Source: Planctomycetota bacterium
Lineage (GTDB): Bacteria > Planctomycetota > Planctomycetia > Pirellulales > Pirellulaceae
Reading direction: 5' to 3'
Assembly: GCA_016872775.1 (NCBI GenBank)
Contig: VGZA01000004.1
Coordinates: forward strand, 62,001-126,000
DNA length: 64,000 nt
Translations under genes and position numbers: made by a program
Shown: in pieces, positions 1 to 9,155 of the stretch
Layout of the letters: each line of letters starts with the position of its first letter
How positions within the stretch are numbered: position 1 is the first letter of the stretch
The notes under the pieces: model-generated
The model's database searches: none
Seen by the model: the letters and a program-made list of their open reading frames with translations, nothing else
What the model was told of the DNA's origin: nothing

Positions 1-1
1 C

Positions 2-784
2 ATCGGGATCGCCAATGATGCTCGCGGACCCAACAATACGATCCTGCAGGGCGAAGTTTCCAGCCTGCTGGCGATGATCGAGGGGGCGCGGATCCTGCAG
101 CGCGGCCATGCCGACGTGATGATCGTCGGGGGCACCGGATCGCGAATCAACGTCACGGCGCTGCTCTATCGTGGTGACTCGAATCTCTCCCATCGTCGGG
201 ACGAACCCGAAAAGGCCTCCCGACCTTTCGATGCCGGCCGCGATGGCATGGTGAACGGCGAGGGCGCAGGCGCGCTGGTCCTGGAAACGCACAATCACGC
301 TTTGGCGCGCGGCGGTCCGATTCTCGCCCGATTCCTCGGTGCCGGAATCGGATTCCACCCACGCGGCGAGGATCAGCCCCTTTCGCACCAGGGAATCTCG
401 CGATCGATCCAACTCGCCATGCGGGAAGCCAAATCCGCACCGGATCAGGTCGGCTTCGTCAAGGCGCACGGCGTAAGCACGGTCGTTGACGATATCCTGG
501 AAGCCCGGGCGATCCAGGAATGCCTGCCGGAAGTCGCCGTCACCGCCCCCAAGAGTTTCTTCGGGAACCTTGGTGCCGGCGGTGGAGCCGTGGAGGCGGT
601 CGGCGCGGTGATGGCCCTGCAACACGACCGCATTCCCGTGACGCTGAACTATTGCCAACCCGATCCGGCCTGCCCGGTCCAGGTGGTTCATGGCACGGAC
701 CAGCCCAACCGCCAACGTTCGGCACTGCTCTTGAACCAGTCGGGAACCGGCCAGACCGCCGCGATCCTGCTCGGTCCACCCTAG
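2..784 (+). CDS. Beta-ketoacyl synthase (FabF-like), C-terminal part
   Basis: The gene enters from outside the window, so only the last 260 codons are visible. The family condenses acyl-thioesters with malonyl-ACP in fatty acid or polyketide synthesis. The visible part is the second thiolase-fold half of a KAS I/II-type enzyme: a Gly-rich strand near the left edge (VGGTGSR), the block with the first catalytic His (VKAHGV, codon 467-469) and the block that normally holds the second His. In that second block the sequence reads KSFFGNLGAGGG, so the His of the usual GHLLGA is Asn (codon 566-568). The active-site Cys lies upstream of the window. Transaldolase follows after 19 bp on the same strand. 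Family assignment is firm; the physiological substrate is unknown, and a divergent KS paralogue rather than the housekeeping FabF is likely. Confidence 0.85.
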   Translation: MGIANDARGPNNTILQGEVSSLLAMIEGARILQRGHADVMIVGGTGSRINVTALLYRGDSNLSHRRDEPEKASRPFDAGRDGMVNGEGAGALVLETHNHALARGGPILARFLGAGIGFHPRGEDQPLSHQGISRSIQLAMREAKSAPDQVGFVKAHGVSTVVDDILEARAIQECLPEVAVTAPKSFFGNLGAGGGAVEAVGAVMALQHDRIPVTLNYCQPDPACPVQVVHGTDQPNRQRSALLLNQSGTGQTAAILLGPP

Positions 785-803
785 GTCTTGACGGAGCTCT
801 CCT

Positions 804-1847
804 GTGCATCCATTACGCTCGCTCGTTACCTGCGGCACGAAACTCTGGCTCGATTCGATCGACCCGGATCTGATCAAGGAGAACCTGGAATGGGACACAA
901 CCGGCGCAACGTCCAACCCGATTATCGTCGCCGACCTGATCAAGACCAGCCGTTTCCAGGCGGAAATTGACCGACTGCTCGATCAGGGACTTGACGCGAC
1001 ATCGATTGCATGGCAGATCACCGATCGGCTGGTCCGCGGCGCGCAGGACCAGTTTCTTCCGGTCTGGGAGCGCACCGCCGGGAACGACGGATATGTGAGC
1101 TTTGAGGTCGATCCGTTGCTGGAGGACGCGGGGAATACGTTGAGTCACGCCGAGCGTGTCGCCCGATACATTGGCCTGGGGACGCAGTGGGCCGCCGGCC
1201 ACCGCAATCGCATGATCAAGGTGCCCGCCACTCCCGCCGGATTGGACGCACTTGCCCCCCTGGTCGCCGCCGGCGTGACGCTGAATGTCACTCTGATTTT
1301 CTCGATGGACCAGTACCAGCAAGCCCGCGACAACATCTGGCGGGGCGCTCAGGCACGCAAATCGTTGAAATCATTCAAGAGCGTATACAGCATTTTTGTT
1401 TCGCGCGTTGACATCTACACGGAAAAGCACCTGCCTCAACTCTCGCCGGCCGCCCAGGGCCAGGTGGGTATCGTCAATGCGAAGCGGATCTGGCGCGCGA
1501 ATCAGGAGTTCTGGAGCACCAAACAGCTCCCCTTGCAACAAGAGATCATCTTCGCCAGCACAGGCACCAAGCGGCCGGAGGATCCGCCGACGAAGTATGT
1601 CCAGGCGTTCGCCGGCAGCGATATCCAAACTAATCCCCCCGCCACCAACGTCGCCGCCAGCCAGTCAGGCATTATCTTCCAGCGGCAGGTCGATGGCATG
1701 CCCGCACCGGAGGTACTCGCCGAAATCGACGCCAAGGTCGACTGGAAACAGATGGAACAGACGTTGATGGAAGAGGGACTCAAGAAATTCGCGGACCCGC
1801 AAAAAACGTTGATCCAGCTGCTCGCCGATCAAATCGCCCGTCGTTAG
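804..1847 (+). CDS. tal: Transaldolase
   Basis: Predicted transaldolase of the non-oxidative pentose phosphate pathway, moving a dihydroxyacetone unit between sedoheptulose-7-P and glyceraldehyde-3-P in the cytoplasm. The 347 residues match the TalA/B-type length. Visible signatures are WLDS (catalytic-type Asp about residue 17), GATSNP (34-39), and [10 protein letters not shown], where Lys139 is the expected Schiff-base lysine. The start is GTG with a GGAG-like sequence just upstream; I see no better ATG because homology begins immediately (TKLWLDSI). It lies 19 bp behind the ketoacyl synthase and may be co-transcribed with it. The next gene has its own promoter-like sequence. Confidence 0.93.
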   Translation: MHPLRSLVTCGTKLWLDSIDPDLIKENLEWDTTGATSNPIIVADLIKTSRFQAEIDRLLDQGLDATSIAWQITDRLVRGAQDQFLPVWERTAGNDGYVSFEVDPLLEDAGNTLSHAERVARYIGLGTQWAAGHRNRMIKVPATPAGLDALAPLVAAGVTLNVTLIFSMDQYQQARDNIWRGAQARKSLKSFKSVYSIFVSRVDIYTEKHLPQLSPAAQGQVGIVNAKRIWRANQEFWSTKQLPLQQEIIFASTGTKRPEDPPTKYVQAFAGSDIQTNPPATNVAASQSGIIFQRQVDGMPAPEVLAEIDAKVDWKQMEQTLMEEGLKKFADPQKTLIQLLADQIARR

Positions 1848-1864
1848 GTCGTACCGTTTGCAGA

Positions 1865-1892
1865 TTGCGTGACGGTTGGCTCCACGTATAAT
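1865..1892 (+). promoter_or_regulatory. Sigma-70-type promoter for the 1932 membrane-protein gene
   Basis: A perfect -10 hexamer TATAAT (1887-1892) lies 16 bp after TTGCGT (1865-1870, 3 of 6 match to TTGACA). A start near 1899 would give a leader of about 30 nt before the ATG at 1932. Called by eye only. Confidence 0.5.
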
Positions 1893-1931
1893 GCAGCAGC
1901 AACGTGACGGATCACCCCTTGGGAGTGCTCG

Positions 1932-3248
1932 ATGACGGACCCGCATGGTATTTTGCGAGAAATTTCCTGGCGCGATCTGTGCCCCTGGCTGGTCCTGTTT
2001 CGCAGTGCCCGGCTCGCCTGTTCGCTCGCGGTGCTGGTATTGGGGACGTTCGGGGCTTTGCTCACGCCGATCGGCTGGCGAGTCAGTCAATGGTGTTTCC
2101 TTGACAACGCGAATGCTCCGCATGCGACCTCGACCGCGGTGTTGACTCGCGTGCGAAGCTGGCCATGGGAGTCGCCAGGCACCGGCTTGACGGCCCCCGG
2201 GGATCGTGCCAGCACCGTTGCGGATATTCCGGGTAGAGTTTTCCTCGATCGCGGCAGCCCGACCGAGGTGTACCAGGAATTCACGCGGCCGGTCGCGGAG
2301 CTGTTCGCACTGCGGCCGACCACCGCGTCGCAAGCCGCGTACCTCGTCGGCGGATCACTCTGGTCCCTTGCCGTCTGGTCGCTGCTGGGAGGGGCCATCA
2401 CCCGAATCGGCGTCATGGCGTTCGGCCGCGAAGAGAAGATCGGACTCCGTCGAGCCTTGGCTTTCGCTCGCCGAAGATGGCGCAGCTACCTGATCGCGCC
2501 GCTGTTTCCTCTGATCGGCGTCGCCGCATTGACCGTGCCCTGCCTGTTCGTCGGACTACTGCTCCGGCTGGATGTCGGGGTTTTGATCATGGGAATCCTC
2601 TGGTTGATCGTATTGCTCGCCGCGTTCCCGATCACCATGCTTCTGATCGGACTCGGATTCGGCTGGCCCCTGATGTGGGCGACGATCAGTGCTGAAGAAG
2701 ACGGCGACGAATTCGCCGCGATGCAACATTCCTTTTCCTACACGTTTCAACGGCCCTGGCATCTCGCCGCGTACATACTGCTCGCCACTTTCATCGGAGT
2801 CCTCGCGAACCTGGTATTTCATACTCTGGCCGAACAGGTCGTGCAGTCGGCGGCCTGGGCGGTTTCCTGGGGTTCGGGCCACCAGCGCCTGACCGAAGTT
2901 GTCCAGACAACTTCCGAACAAGGAAGTTCGGGTCCACTCTTGTGGGGCGCAAGGGCGATACAGTTCTGGAACAATCTGGCCTTGTCGGTGGTCAGCGGAT
3001 TCCGCGTTGGATTCTTCTGGCTATCGGCCTCCGCGATTTATTTACTGCTGCGCCAACAGGTTGACCGAACGGAATTCGACGAGATTTACTGCGAAGACGC
3101 GCCGCGGCCGGTCGCGCTGGCCGACCTGCCGGTCCCCACGCCGGGAAGTCCTTCCGGAGCAAGCGCTGGCACCCCATCGGTTGCGGGCACGACTCCGGCG
3201 GGCAGCGAAGCGCCGCAAGATACGTCAAGCCGGGGCGAGGCCGAATGA
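1932..3248 (+). CDS. Multi-pass membrane protein of unknown function
   Basis: 438 residues, not recognised as a named family. One hydrophobic segment lies near residues 28-48. After a soluble, probably extracytoplasmic stretch come several strong hydrophobic segments (about 145-165, 195-225, 225-260, 290-315 and 375-395). The C-terminal 60 residues are Pro/Ser/Thr/Gly-rich and probably disordered. The pattern of paired membrane helices with a charged central loop (RRALAFARRRWRSY) resembles uncharacterised planctomycete integral membrane proteins. The ATG at 1932 has GGGAG about 7 nt upstream and a promoter-like TATAAT before that. It converges on the end of the type II secretion operon. Function is unknown; a transport or envelope role is only a guess. 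Confidence 0.75.
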   Translation: MTDPHGILREISWRDLCPWLVLFRSARLACSLAVLVLGTFGALLTPIGWRVSQWCFLDNANAPHATSTAVLTRVRSWPWESPGTGLTAPGDRASTVADIPGRVFLDRGSPTEVYQEFTRPVAELFALRPTTASQAAYLVGGSLWSLAVWSLLGGAITRIGVMAFGREEKIGLRRALAFARRRWRSYLIAPLFPLIGVAALTVPCLFVGLLLRLDVGVLIMGILWLIVLLAAFPITMLLIGLGFGWPLMWATISAEEDGDEFAAMQHSFSYTFQRPWHLAAYILLATFIGVLANLVFHTLAEQVVQSAAWAVSWGSGHQRLTEVVQTTSEQGSSGPLLWGARAIQFWNNLALSVVSGFRVGFFWLSASAIYLLLRQQVDRTEFDEIYCEDAPRPVALADLPVPTPGSPSGASAGTPSVAGTTPAGSEAPQDTSSRGEAE

Positions 3249-3293
3249 CCAATTCGGAATCGCGAATCGCTCGAAGCCGACGCACCGATACCT

Positions 3294-3312
3294 GGCTTTG
3301 ACAAAGCACTAA
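3294..3312. repeat. Short post-stop repeat (copy A), related to the sequence at 63907
   Basis: The top strand reads TTTGACAAAGCACTA here, and the sequence around 63909-63924 differs from it by one base over 15. In both cases the final CTA is the TAG stop of a minus-strand gene, so the shared sequence begins at the stop codon and runs into its 3' flank. This copy contains a small GCTTTG/CAAAGC hairpin. Confidence 0.4.
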
Positions 3313-4631
3313 TCGCGCGGAGCGGGTGCCGACGCCGTGGTGCTTTCGGGCTGCGAACTCGCCTCCGGGCTGGCACCTTCCGTGTCCGACGGCTTCTTGT
3401 CCGCGGCAACCTTCTGCTCCAGCAGCTTCTCACTGCCTTCCAGCAGCGACTGTCCCAGCTGAACGGTATGGCGTTTGGTGTCGGTATCGAATGTAAGGCT
3501 TCCGGTCGTGATCTCGACGATCTTCCCGTTAATGCTGCCGATCGCAAACGCGTCGCCAAGGTACAGTTGCACCGTCTCCCCTGTCGGCTGGATCATCAGC
3601 CAAGCCTGGTGCCGGACCGTGGGTGACGCCTTGCGGTCGTCCCGTTCCTGCACAACGGCAGTCAACTTGGTGTACTTGGCATGATCGAATTCAAGTTTCG
3701 GTTTCGCCTTGACCGGCTCGGGCGGTGGGTCGGTGACTGAGATTCGCACGACTTGCGAATCGGATCGTGCCGGAATTCCGTTGTCGCTGACACTGACCGT
3801 GAATTCAAACTCCCCTTTATCGACCGGCGACCACTGGAACATGCCCGTTTTGGGGTCGAGTTTCGCGCTGGCCAACTTGGTGTCGTTCTCCATGCGATAG
3901 GTCAATTGATCGAGCGCATCCGCATCGGTGGCGCGAATACTGAATGACAACGGGCGATTAGGGTAGGCGGTCTGTGTTCCAATCGTAGCCAGTTTCGGCG
4001 CATGGTTGCCTGCCGCGAACAGGTTTCGATCGCCAATCACCTTCAGGTATTCCGTCAACTCCCCATGTTTCAGCCAGTCCGATTGGCGTGCCACGATCTC
4101 TTCGGTATCCTCCGCGCCGGGCATCGACAGGGCGTCGATCATCATGTTGATCGTGAGGTTCTTGGACGAGGTAACCGGTTGAATTTTCAACTGGCGAATC
4201 CGGTGCAGGCAATCCCGAGAGTAAAAAAGATGCAGAAGCCGGACCAGCTGTTCCAGATTTCCTTGCCCGTAGATGTTGAACGTCAACTGTTTGTGCGTGG
4301 TAATCCGATCATTGCCGCTGGCAGTCGGGGTCAGTTTCACGTTGGCGAATCCCGTCTGCTCCATCCAGCCCAGCAACAAAGCTTGATATTGTTGCGCGGC
4401 GCGATCCTTGCGGCCCGGCAGCGCGATTTCCTCGTAGACGCGACGGCGACGTTGAGCGCGCTGGGCGATCCTCAGTTTCGCTTCCTGTTTGCTGATGTCG
4501 GATTGGAGCCGCGCGATCCTTTGCTGGCGGCTTTCAAATGCGCCGAAAATTCCCGAGAAAGCATACCAGCCCGCGAAGCAGACAAGTATCGTACCGACGC
4601 TCAGTATGATCAAGCGTTCTCGTGGATTCAT
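3309..4631 (-). CDS. GspM/PilO-like assembly-platform protein with Ig-like domain
   Basis: 440 residues, last gene of the type II secretion operon. The N-terminus has one transmembrane helix (about residues 8-28) followed by a coiled coil (ESRQQRIARLQSDI, about 32-60) and a ferredoxin-like region. This is the architecture of GspM/PilO, the inner-membrane platform proteins that pair with GspL/PilN. Residues about 230-330 form a cadherin/He-PIG-like Ig domain (RATDADALDQLTYR, then MFQWSPVDKGEFEFTVSVSDNG), not part of classical GspM. A PilP-like beta segment follows, and the tail is Ser/Pro/Ala-rich. The start is the ATG at 4631, which overlaps the upstream stop as ATGA. The frame stays open further upstream, but that part only shadows the preceding gene. 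Assignment by position and architecture. Confidence 0.7.
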   Translation of the reverse strand: MNPRERLIILSVGTILVCFAGWYAFSGIFGAFESRQQRIARLQSDISKQEAKLRIAQRAQRRRRVYEEIALPGRKDRAAQQYQALLLGWMEQTGFANVKLTPTASGNDRITTHKQLTFNIYGQGNLEQLVRLLHLFYSRDCLHRIRQLKIQPVTSSKNLTINMMIDALSMPGAEDTEEIVARQSDWLKHGELTEYLKVIGDRNLFAAGNHAPKLATIGTQTAYPNRPLSFSIRATDADALDQLTYRMENDTKLASAKLDPKTGMFQWSPVDKGEFEFTVSVSDNGIPARSDSQVVRISVTDPPPEPVKAKPKLEFDHAKYTKLTAVVQERDDRKASPTVRHQAWLMIQPTGETVQLYLGDAFAIGSINGKIVEITTGSLTFDTDTKRHTVQLGQSLLEGSEKLLEQKVAADKKPSDTEGASPEASSQPESTTASAPAPRD

Positions 4632-6256
4632 GACGTGGCCTCCTTGCCGCTGGACCCGCCGCTCGATTTCGCGCTGGATTCCCCTGGAGCCGCTGGCGGC
4701 TTGTCCGGCGGCTTGGACTCGGCCGGTCGCTGCTCGGATTCCGTCGTTGACTCCGGCATCGGGTCGTGCTTTGCGTTCGGTGATTCCGCGGCAGGTTCCG
4801 ATCGATCGCGCGGTACAAATCGCAACTCCGGATCTTCGCCGGCGATCACAATCGCTTTGGAAAACCGCCACTTGAACAGGTCCTGTTTGTCGTCGAAGTT
4901 ACTTCCCGTATTGCTGACCAGGTGCCGGTCATCGCGAAGCCCTGTCAATAACTGGTCGAGCAGGTTCGATTGGCGTGCGAATCCGTCGATGGCCGCTTGT
5001 CCACCGCCCGTGCGTCCCGCGGCCATGAAGGTCACGTCGGTCACGATCGCGTCGGTGGCGGGCGGATAATTCGCCGACAGATGGTAAAGTTCATCGAGCC
5101 AATTCAGATCGCTTTTTGTGAATTCGTCGATCGGGAGGATGTCGCGTTCGATTTCGCTGAGTTTCTTCAGATTGGCGGCCAAACCTTTCGACTGTGTTTC
5201 GAGCGTGGCGATGCGGCGATCGAGGGACGCGAGTTCGTTCCAGACATAGAAGGCGATCGAGAGTACCAGGGCGGACCCGATTGCCGCCAACGTGAGGTTG
5301 CGCCGGCGATGGCTGACCGGTTCCGGTCGGCGCCGCGGATCGAGAAAATCGATCGCCGGCCGGTCACCGGCCGCGGCGTCCAGTACGAGGCCCAACAGCG
5401 GGGCGTAACGGCCGGGGTGTTCGGGCATCCGCGATATGCCCCCCGACGCGAATTCCAGACCCGAGAACGGATCGAAGTACTCGATGTCCAACGACAGATT
5501 CTGAGAGACCTGGGCGCGAAGCGGTGCATGTGCTTCGTTGTCGCCGCAGAACACAACCCGTTCCACCCTTTGACCGGCCAGCTGATTCTGGGCGGCCGCA
5601 ACGGTGCGGCGAATTTCGCCAATCAAACTGCGACTCAATTCGTCGTCACCGCCCAACGCTAGTCGGACCGTACGCGTGAAGACAACCTGATCCTCCGCCA
5701 GCACCGTCAAGTCGGCCTCGTCCGCCAACATGTCGACCATCAATGTGCAGCGACGATCGTGGGAGCGGCGGCGCCACAGCGATGCGGCGGCAAACGGGCG
5801 CAGGACGAGCCGCTTCGGCTCCACCTTGATCTGGCCACACACCGCGCGTATATGTTCGACCACGTCGGGGGCAATCGCGGCGGCCAGCACGCTGTTGGTC
5901 TCGGCAACGCCTTCCAGCGGGACGTAGTCGAGCGGCCAATTCTCACCCATCGTGGAGAATTGCTTCAGCGCCTGAAAGCGAACCATGTCGGGCAGCTCTT
6001 CGGGCGGCGCCGGGGGCAGCGACAACACGCGAAGTTCGATATTGGCGCGGCCGACAGCAACCACGGTGTCGACCCGGCGCAGATCGTGCACCCTCAGCGC
6101 AGCCACCAGCTTGGAACCGAGGTCTTCGACCTCGCCGTCCCGCCCCGACAGCTCGACCGAAAATGCCTGCTCAACCAGCACCTCCGCGCCTCGAGGTCGC
6201 GCAAGCACCACTCGAGCCTCCCGGCTGTCCCATTCCAATGCGAGAAATCGAGTCAT
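4628..6256 (-). CDS. PilM/GspL-like protein fused to a PilN-like domain
   Basis: 542 residues. The first about 330 residues look like the actin-fold cytoplasmic domain of PilM/GspL (FLALEWDSREARVVL at the start, later VDMLADEADLTVLAEDQVVFTRTV). A transmembrane helix (about 348-367) and coiled coil (LDRRIATLETQSKGL) follow, as in PilN. GspL is normally a single chain while type IV pili split it into PilM plus PilN, so this chain is GspL-like in layout. The role expected is linking the GspE ATPase to the inner-membrane platform. The tail is Pro/Ser/Glu-rich. I chose the ATG at 6256 because GAGGA sits 7 nt before it; a TTG four codons earlier is possible. It starts 9 bp after the gspK stop. Confidence 0.78.
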   Translation of the reverse strand: MTRFLALEWDSREARVVLARPRGAEVLVEQAFSVELSGRDGEVEDLGSKLVAALRVHDLRRVDTVVAVGRANIELRVLSLPPAPPEELPDMVRFQALKQFSTMGENWPLDYVPLEGVAETNSVLAAAIAPDVVEHIRAVCGQIKVEPKRLVLRPFAAASLWRRRSHDRRCTLMVDMLADEADLTVLAEDQVVFTRTVRLALGGDDELSRSLIGEIRRTVAAAQNQLAGQRVERVVFCGDNEAHAPLRAQVSQNLSLDIEYFDPFSGLEFASGGISRMPEHPGRYAPLLGLVLDAAAGDRPAIDFLDPRRRPEPVSHRRRNLTLAAIGSALVLSIAFYVWNELASLDRRIATLETQSKGLAANLKKLSEIERDILPIDEFTKSDLNWLDELYHLSANYPPATDAIVTDVTFMAAGRTGGGQAAIDGFARQSNLLDQLLTGLRDDRHLVSNTGSNFDDKQDLFKWRFSKAIVIAGEDPELRFVPRDRSEPAAESPNAKHDPMPESTTESEQRPAESKPPDKPPAAPGESSAKSSGGSSGKEATS

Positions 6257-6264
6257 GTTTGTCC

Positions 6265-8058
6265 TCAATAATCTTCCAGGTCGACACCCAAAGTCTCCAG
6301 GGCGTAACCTCGCCCCAGATGACTCATATCCCTCCAGCGTAATATCCGGGGAATCGACTGAGTAGCGTCAAAAATCACTTCCGCCCTGGATGCCGCTGAT
6401 CCATCCTGGAAATAGCCAATCACCTGAGCCCGATAAACGTCGCCGGCAGCGCACACAAATGGCAACAATTGCCGCATCTCTTCCTTGGTCACGATCAATT
6501 CCGTCAGCAACCAGGTTTCATACTTGCGGTTAGGATTCTGTCCATCCGGTTCCGTATCCCGGCGACTGAGGATCTCGTTGACCACCTCCTCCTTGATCCC
6601 CGGAATCCCCATCAGGATCTGTCGTGGAGCTTGATTGATGTTGACCCTCCCCGGGATAAACGGGGCGTCACTGCAGCAGCAATTGTCCATCAAAGCCGGC
6701 ATATAGACGCCGATGGCCAGCGGTTCCTCGACAAACGGCGACGTGACCACGGCAGGCGACGTGGTTCCAGGCAGCGTCACCTGCACGCTGGCCCCAATCA
6801 AATCGAGGATCTGGTTGAATTTGGTCTTCGACGGTCGGGTAAAGTCCATGGTCACCCCCGCCGCCGTCTGGGTTGGCAGGGACGTCCCTCCCTGGTTATT
6901 GTTTCCCGACTGCGAATTCGCTCCGCCCCCCGACGGATTTCCGCTACCAGACGCGGCGGAAGACGAGGTTCCGCTTCCACTCCCCCCGCCACTTCCCGAA
7001 TTGGAACGATTGCCACTCGTTCCCGCGGGTGAACCGCTGCCGCCACTCCCGCCCGCGGTGCCGCCGGTCGCGCCTGTCGCGGTACCGTTCTGCCGGTAGA
7101 GCACGATGAAATTCGCCCATTCCTCGGTAAAAACGGTCATCAAGTCGGTATGCAGTTTCTCCAGGTCGTCCTGGTTGAGATTGATCCGCGGCAACCCTAG
7201 CGAGGTCACATTTTTTTCCATGCTGAACAGCGTCAGAAACGCCGACCAACCCCGGTCGAGCGCACCGTCGCTGTTGTCGAAGCCATCGGGCAACGGCATG
7301 TCAATTTCATGCTGATCGACGACTCCATTACGATTCACGTCCCGTCCGAAAAGCGCCTCGGGTGTTACTCCGCGTATCAACAGCAATTCCTCGACCGTCT
7401 GGAAAGGCGCATTCCGCGGTGCGTACGCCGGCTCCAAACCCGCATAGTAGCCCGCCTCGGCGCCATACTCCCGCTGCTCATCATCCTCGTCCAGCCAATC
7501 CAGGATGGCATCCGCGACATCTTCGGTCATGCCTGGCAAGGCCATCAACAGCTGCCGGGCCGCGTTGGGGATCTTGTCCGCGATCATCAAGGAGTTCAGA
7601 TTCAGTCGCGCCGATTCATCTTCGATTCCCATCCGGGTGCCATTCAGATAACCGCTGGAATCCATGTTGGGTGCGATGACCGTAAACGAACCACGCATGC
7701 GCACATCGGTGTCGTCGATCACGATCACGTGGCGAAGCAGATCGGCATTGTCGTAGACACCCCCGTTGTCGATACGTGTTTGGCGGGACTGGGTCAGGAG
7801 CGTGCGAAGGTACTCCACCCCGGAATCGACGAGGCAGCGGGCCTGCAGCTGACGGCCCCCAAGATCGGTCGATTCCTTGTACGAGAACATCAGTTCGCTG
7901 AACGCGTAGGTCGCCAGCGCCAGCAACGCAATGACGATCAGTACGATGACGAGCACAAATCCACGCGGCGCTTCCGCCGCCGACCCCGCGGCGGTTCCCC
8001 GCGAACGGCGGTAACCGATCGATTTCACCTTGTTCCACTTCCCTCCTGGTCGCGTCAT
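6265..8058 (-). CDS. gspK: Type II secretion minor pseudopilin GspK
   Basis: 597 residues, large for GspK (about 330 is common). The N-terminal prepilin-like segment (RGFVLVIVLIVIALLALATYAFS, about 32-54) lacks the usual Glu5 of class III signals, a known trait of GspK. Helix-hairpin-helix-like elements follow (LLMALPGMTEDVADAILDWLDEDD; then ILMGIPGIKEEVVNEILSR). GspK caps the pseudopilus tip with GspI and GspJ. About residues 325-405 form a Gly/Ser/Asn-rich low-complexity insert that accounts for much of the excess length. A two-Cys pair (CCCSDAPF) lies after it. It overlaps the gspJ stop by 4 bp (ATGA), implying translational coupling. Confidence 0.88.
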   Translation of the reverse strand: MTRPGGKWNKVKSIGYRRSRGTAAGSAAEAPRGFVLVIVLIVIALLALATYAFSELMFSYKESTDLGGRQLQARCLVDSGVEYLRTLLTQSRQTRIDNGGVYDNADLLRHVIVIDDTDVRMRGSFTVIAPNMDSSGYLNGTRMGIEDESARLNLNSLMIADKIPNAARQLLMALPGMTEDVADAILDWLDEDDEQREYGAEAGYYAGLEPAYAPRNAPFQTVEELLLIRGVTPEALFGRDVNRNGVVDQHEIDMPLPDGFDNSDGALDRGWSAFLTLFSMEKNVTSLGLPRINLNQDDLEKLHTDLMTVFTEEWANFIVLYRQNGTATGATGGTAGGSGGSGSPAGTSGNRSNSGSGGGSGSGTSSSAASGSGNPSGGGANSQSGNNNQGGTSLPTQTAAGVTMDFTRPSKTKFNQILDLIGASVQVTLPGTTSPAVVTSPFVEEPLAIGVYMPALMDNCCCSDAPFIPGRVNINQAPRQILMGIPGIKEEVVNEILSRRDTEPDGQNPNRKYETWLLTELIVTKEEMRQLLPFVCAAGDVYRAQVIGYFQDGSAASRAEVIFDATQSIPRILRWRDMSHLGRGYALETLGVDLEDY

Positions 8059-9155
8059 CCGGCACCTCCGGCACCCGTCGTCCCTGATGTACCGCCGGTT
8101 CCCGACGAACCGCTGCTTCCCGATCCCGAGTCAGTGGAAGGTGGAACCCTGCCGAGTTGCGCGGCGGGAATGCGCACGACCAGCCGGTAGACGAGCGGCG
8201 CCGCCAGGGTGCCGGTGGTGCCCGCGGTGGATTCCAGCAAACCACCGCTCGCGCGGGCCGCGGTCTTTTCCGCGTGGGCCGAACGGACCATCAGCACGAT
8301 TTCGACCGCGATCGGCAGCCCCTGCATCTGCTGCGAATCCCATTGGCTCAACCACTCCTCGCCGCTGAAATAGCGAAACGTCATCCCGACGACCTCGGGG
8401 GCGATCAGATCGCCTCCCTGCAACAAGAAGTCGGAAGTACCGTTAGCGATTGCGTATTGCGAGATCGCTCGCGGCAGCTCCCTGCGGACCAGGCCGACCC
8501 CCTGGTTGTTCAACCCTGGCGTCACGTCGTCCTGCGGGGAACTTACTCCATCCAACGAATATTGGCGCACATAGTAGGCGACGGTTTTCAGGTCGCTCGG
8601 CATCTTGATTGCCCCTTCGGGGGTCGTAAACTCGCTGTATTCGTCGACGCGCGGCAAGCGGCTGACATCGATCTGAATTTCCGATTCATTGCCGTACAGT
8701 CCCGGCGTGTCGGGAGGAGCCTGCGATTCCGCGATGTTCTGCGTGTTTTCGGTCGGGCCTGATGTTAACGAATTACTGGATGCGCTTGTGCTTCCCGCTC
8801 CTGCGAGTCCTCCGACCGCTTCCATCAGCGCCCCGGCGTTCCCCGTCATCCCCGACGCCATCTGCTCGACACTGGAAAAATCGACGACTTCGTACTGCAC
8901 GGAGCCGCGCAGATCGTCCGCGATCATTCGCAGCACCGCGCGGGCCAGCTGCGATTCTTCGAGTTCGGCGCGGCGCGCGTCGAGCCCCTTGAGGTTGATA
9001 TGGATGGCCAGGCTGATCGCGGCCATCAGGACAACCGTCAGCGCCAGGGCGAGCAGCAGTTCCAGCAGACTCATCCCGCCTCGCACACGATCACGGCGAG
9101 AGCGCGCGGAGCGCCAACGAACAAGAAACCCCTGGATGCGGGCAGTGGAGATCAT
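8055..9155 (-). CDS. gspJ: Type II secretion minor pseudopilin GspJ
   Basis: 366 residues. A short basic leader precedes a prepilin-type hydrophobic segment (GGMSLLELLLALALTVVL, about 27-44) with Glu at the +5 position. A GspJ-like body follows (RAVLRMIADDLRGSVQYEV; MTFRYFSGEEWLSQWD). GspJ is a pseudopilus-tip minor pseudopilin. The last about 28 residues are almost only Gly, Ser and Thr, and a second Gly/Ser/Asn-rich loop lies near 115-150. The stop overlaps the gspK start (8055-8058), and its start overlaps the gspI stop. Confidence 0.85.
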   Translation of the reverse strand: MISTARIQGFLVRWRSARSRRDRVRGGMSLLELLLALALTVVLMAAISLAIHINLKGLDARRAELEESQLARAVLRMIADDLRGSVQYEVVDFSSVEQMASGMTGNAGALMEAVGGLAGAGSTSASSNSLTSGPTENTQNIAESQAPPDTPGLYGNESEIQIDVSRLPRVDEYSEFTTPEGAIKMPSDLKTVAYYVRQYSLDGVSSPQDDVTPGLNNQGVGLVRRELPRAISQYAIANGTSDFLLQGGDLIAPEVVGMTFRYFSGEEWLSQWDSQQMQGLPIAVEIVLMVRSAHAEKTAARASGGLLESTAGTTGTLAAPLVYRLVVRIPAAQLGRVPPSTDSGSGSSGSSGTGGTSGTTGAGGAG

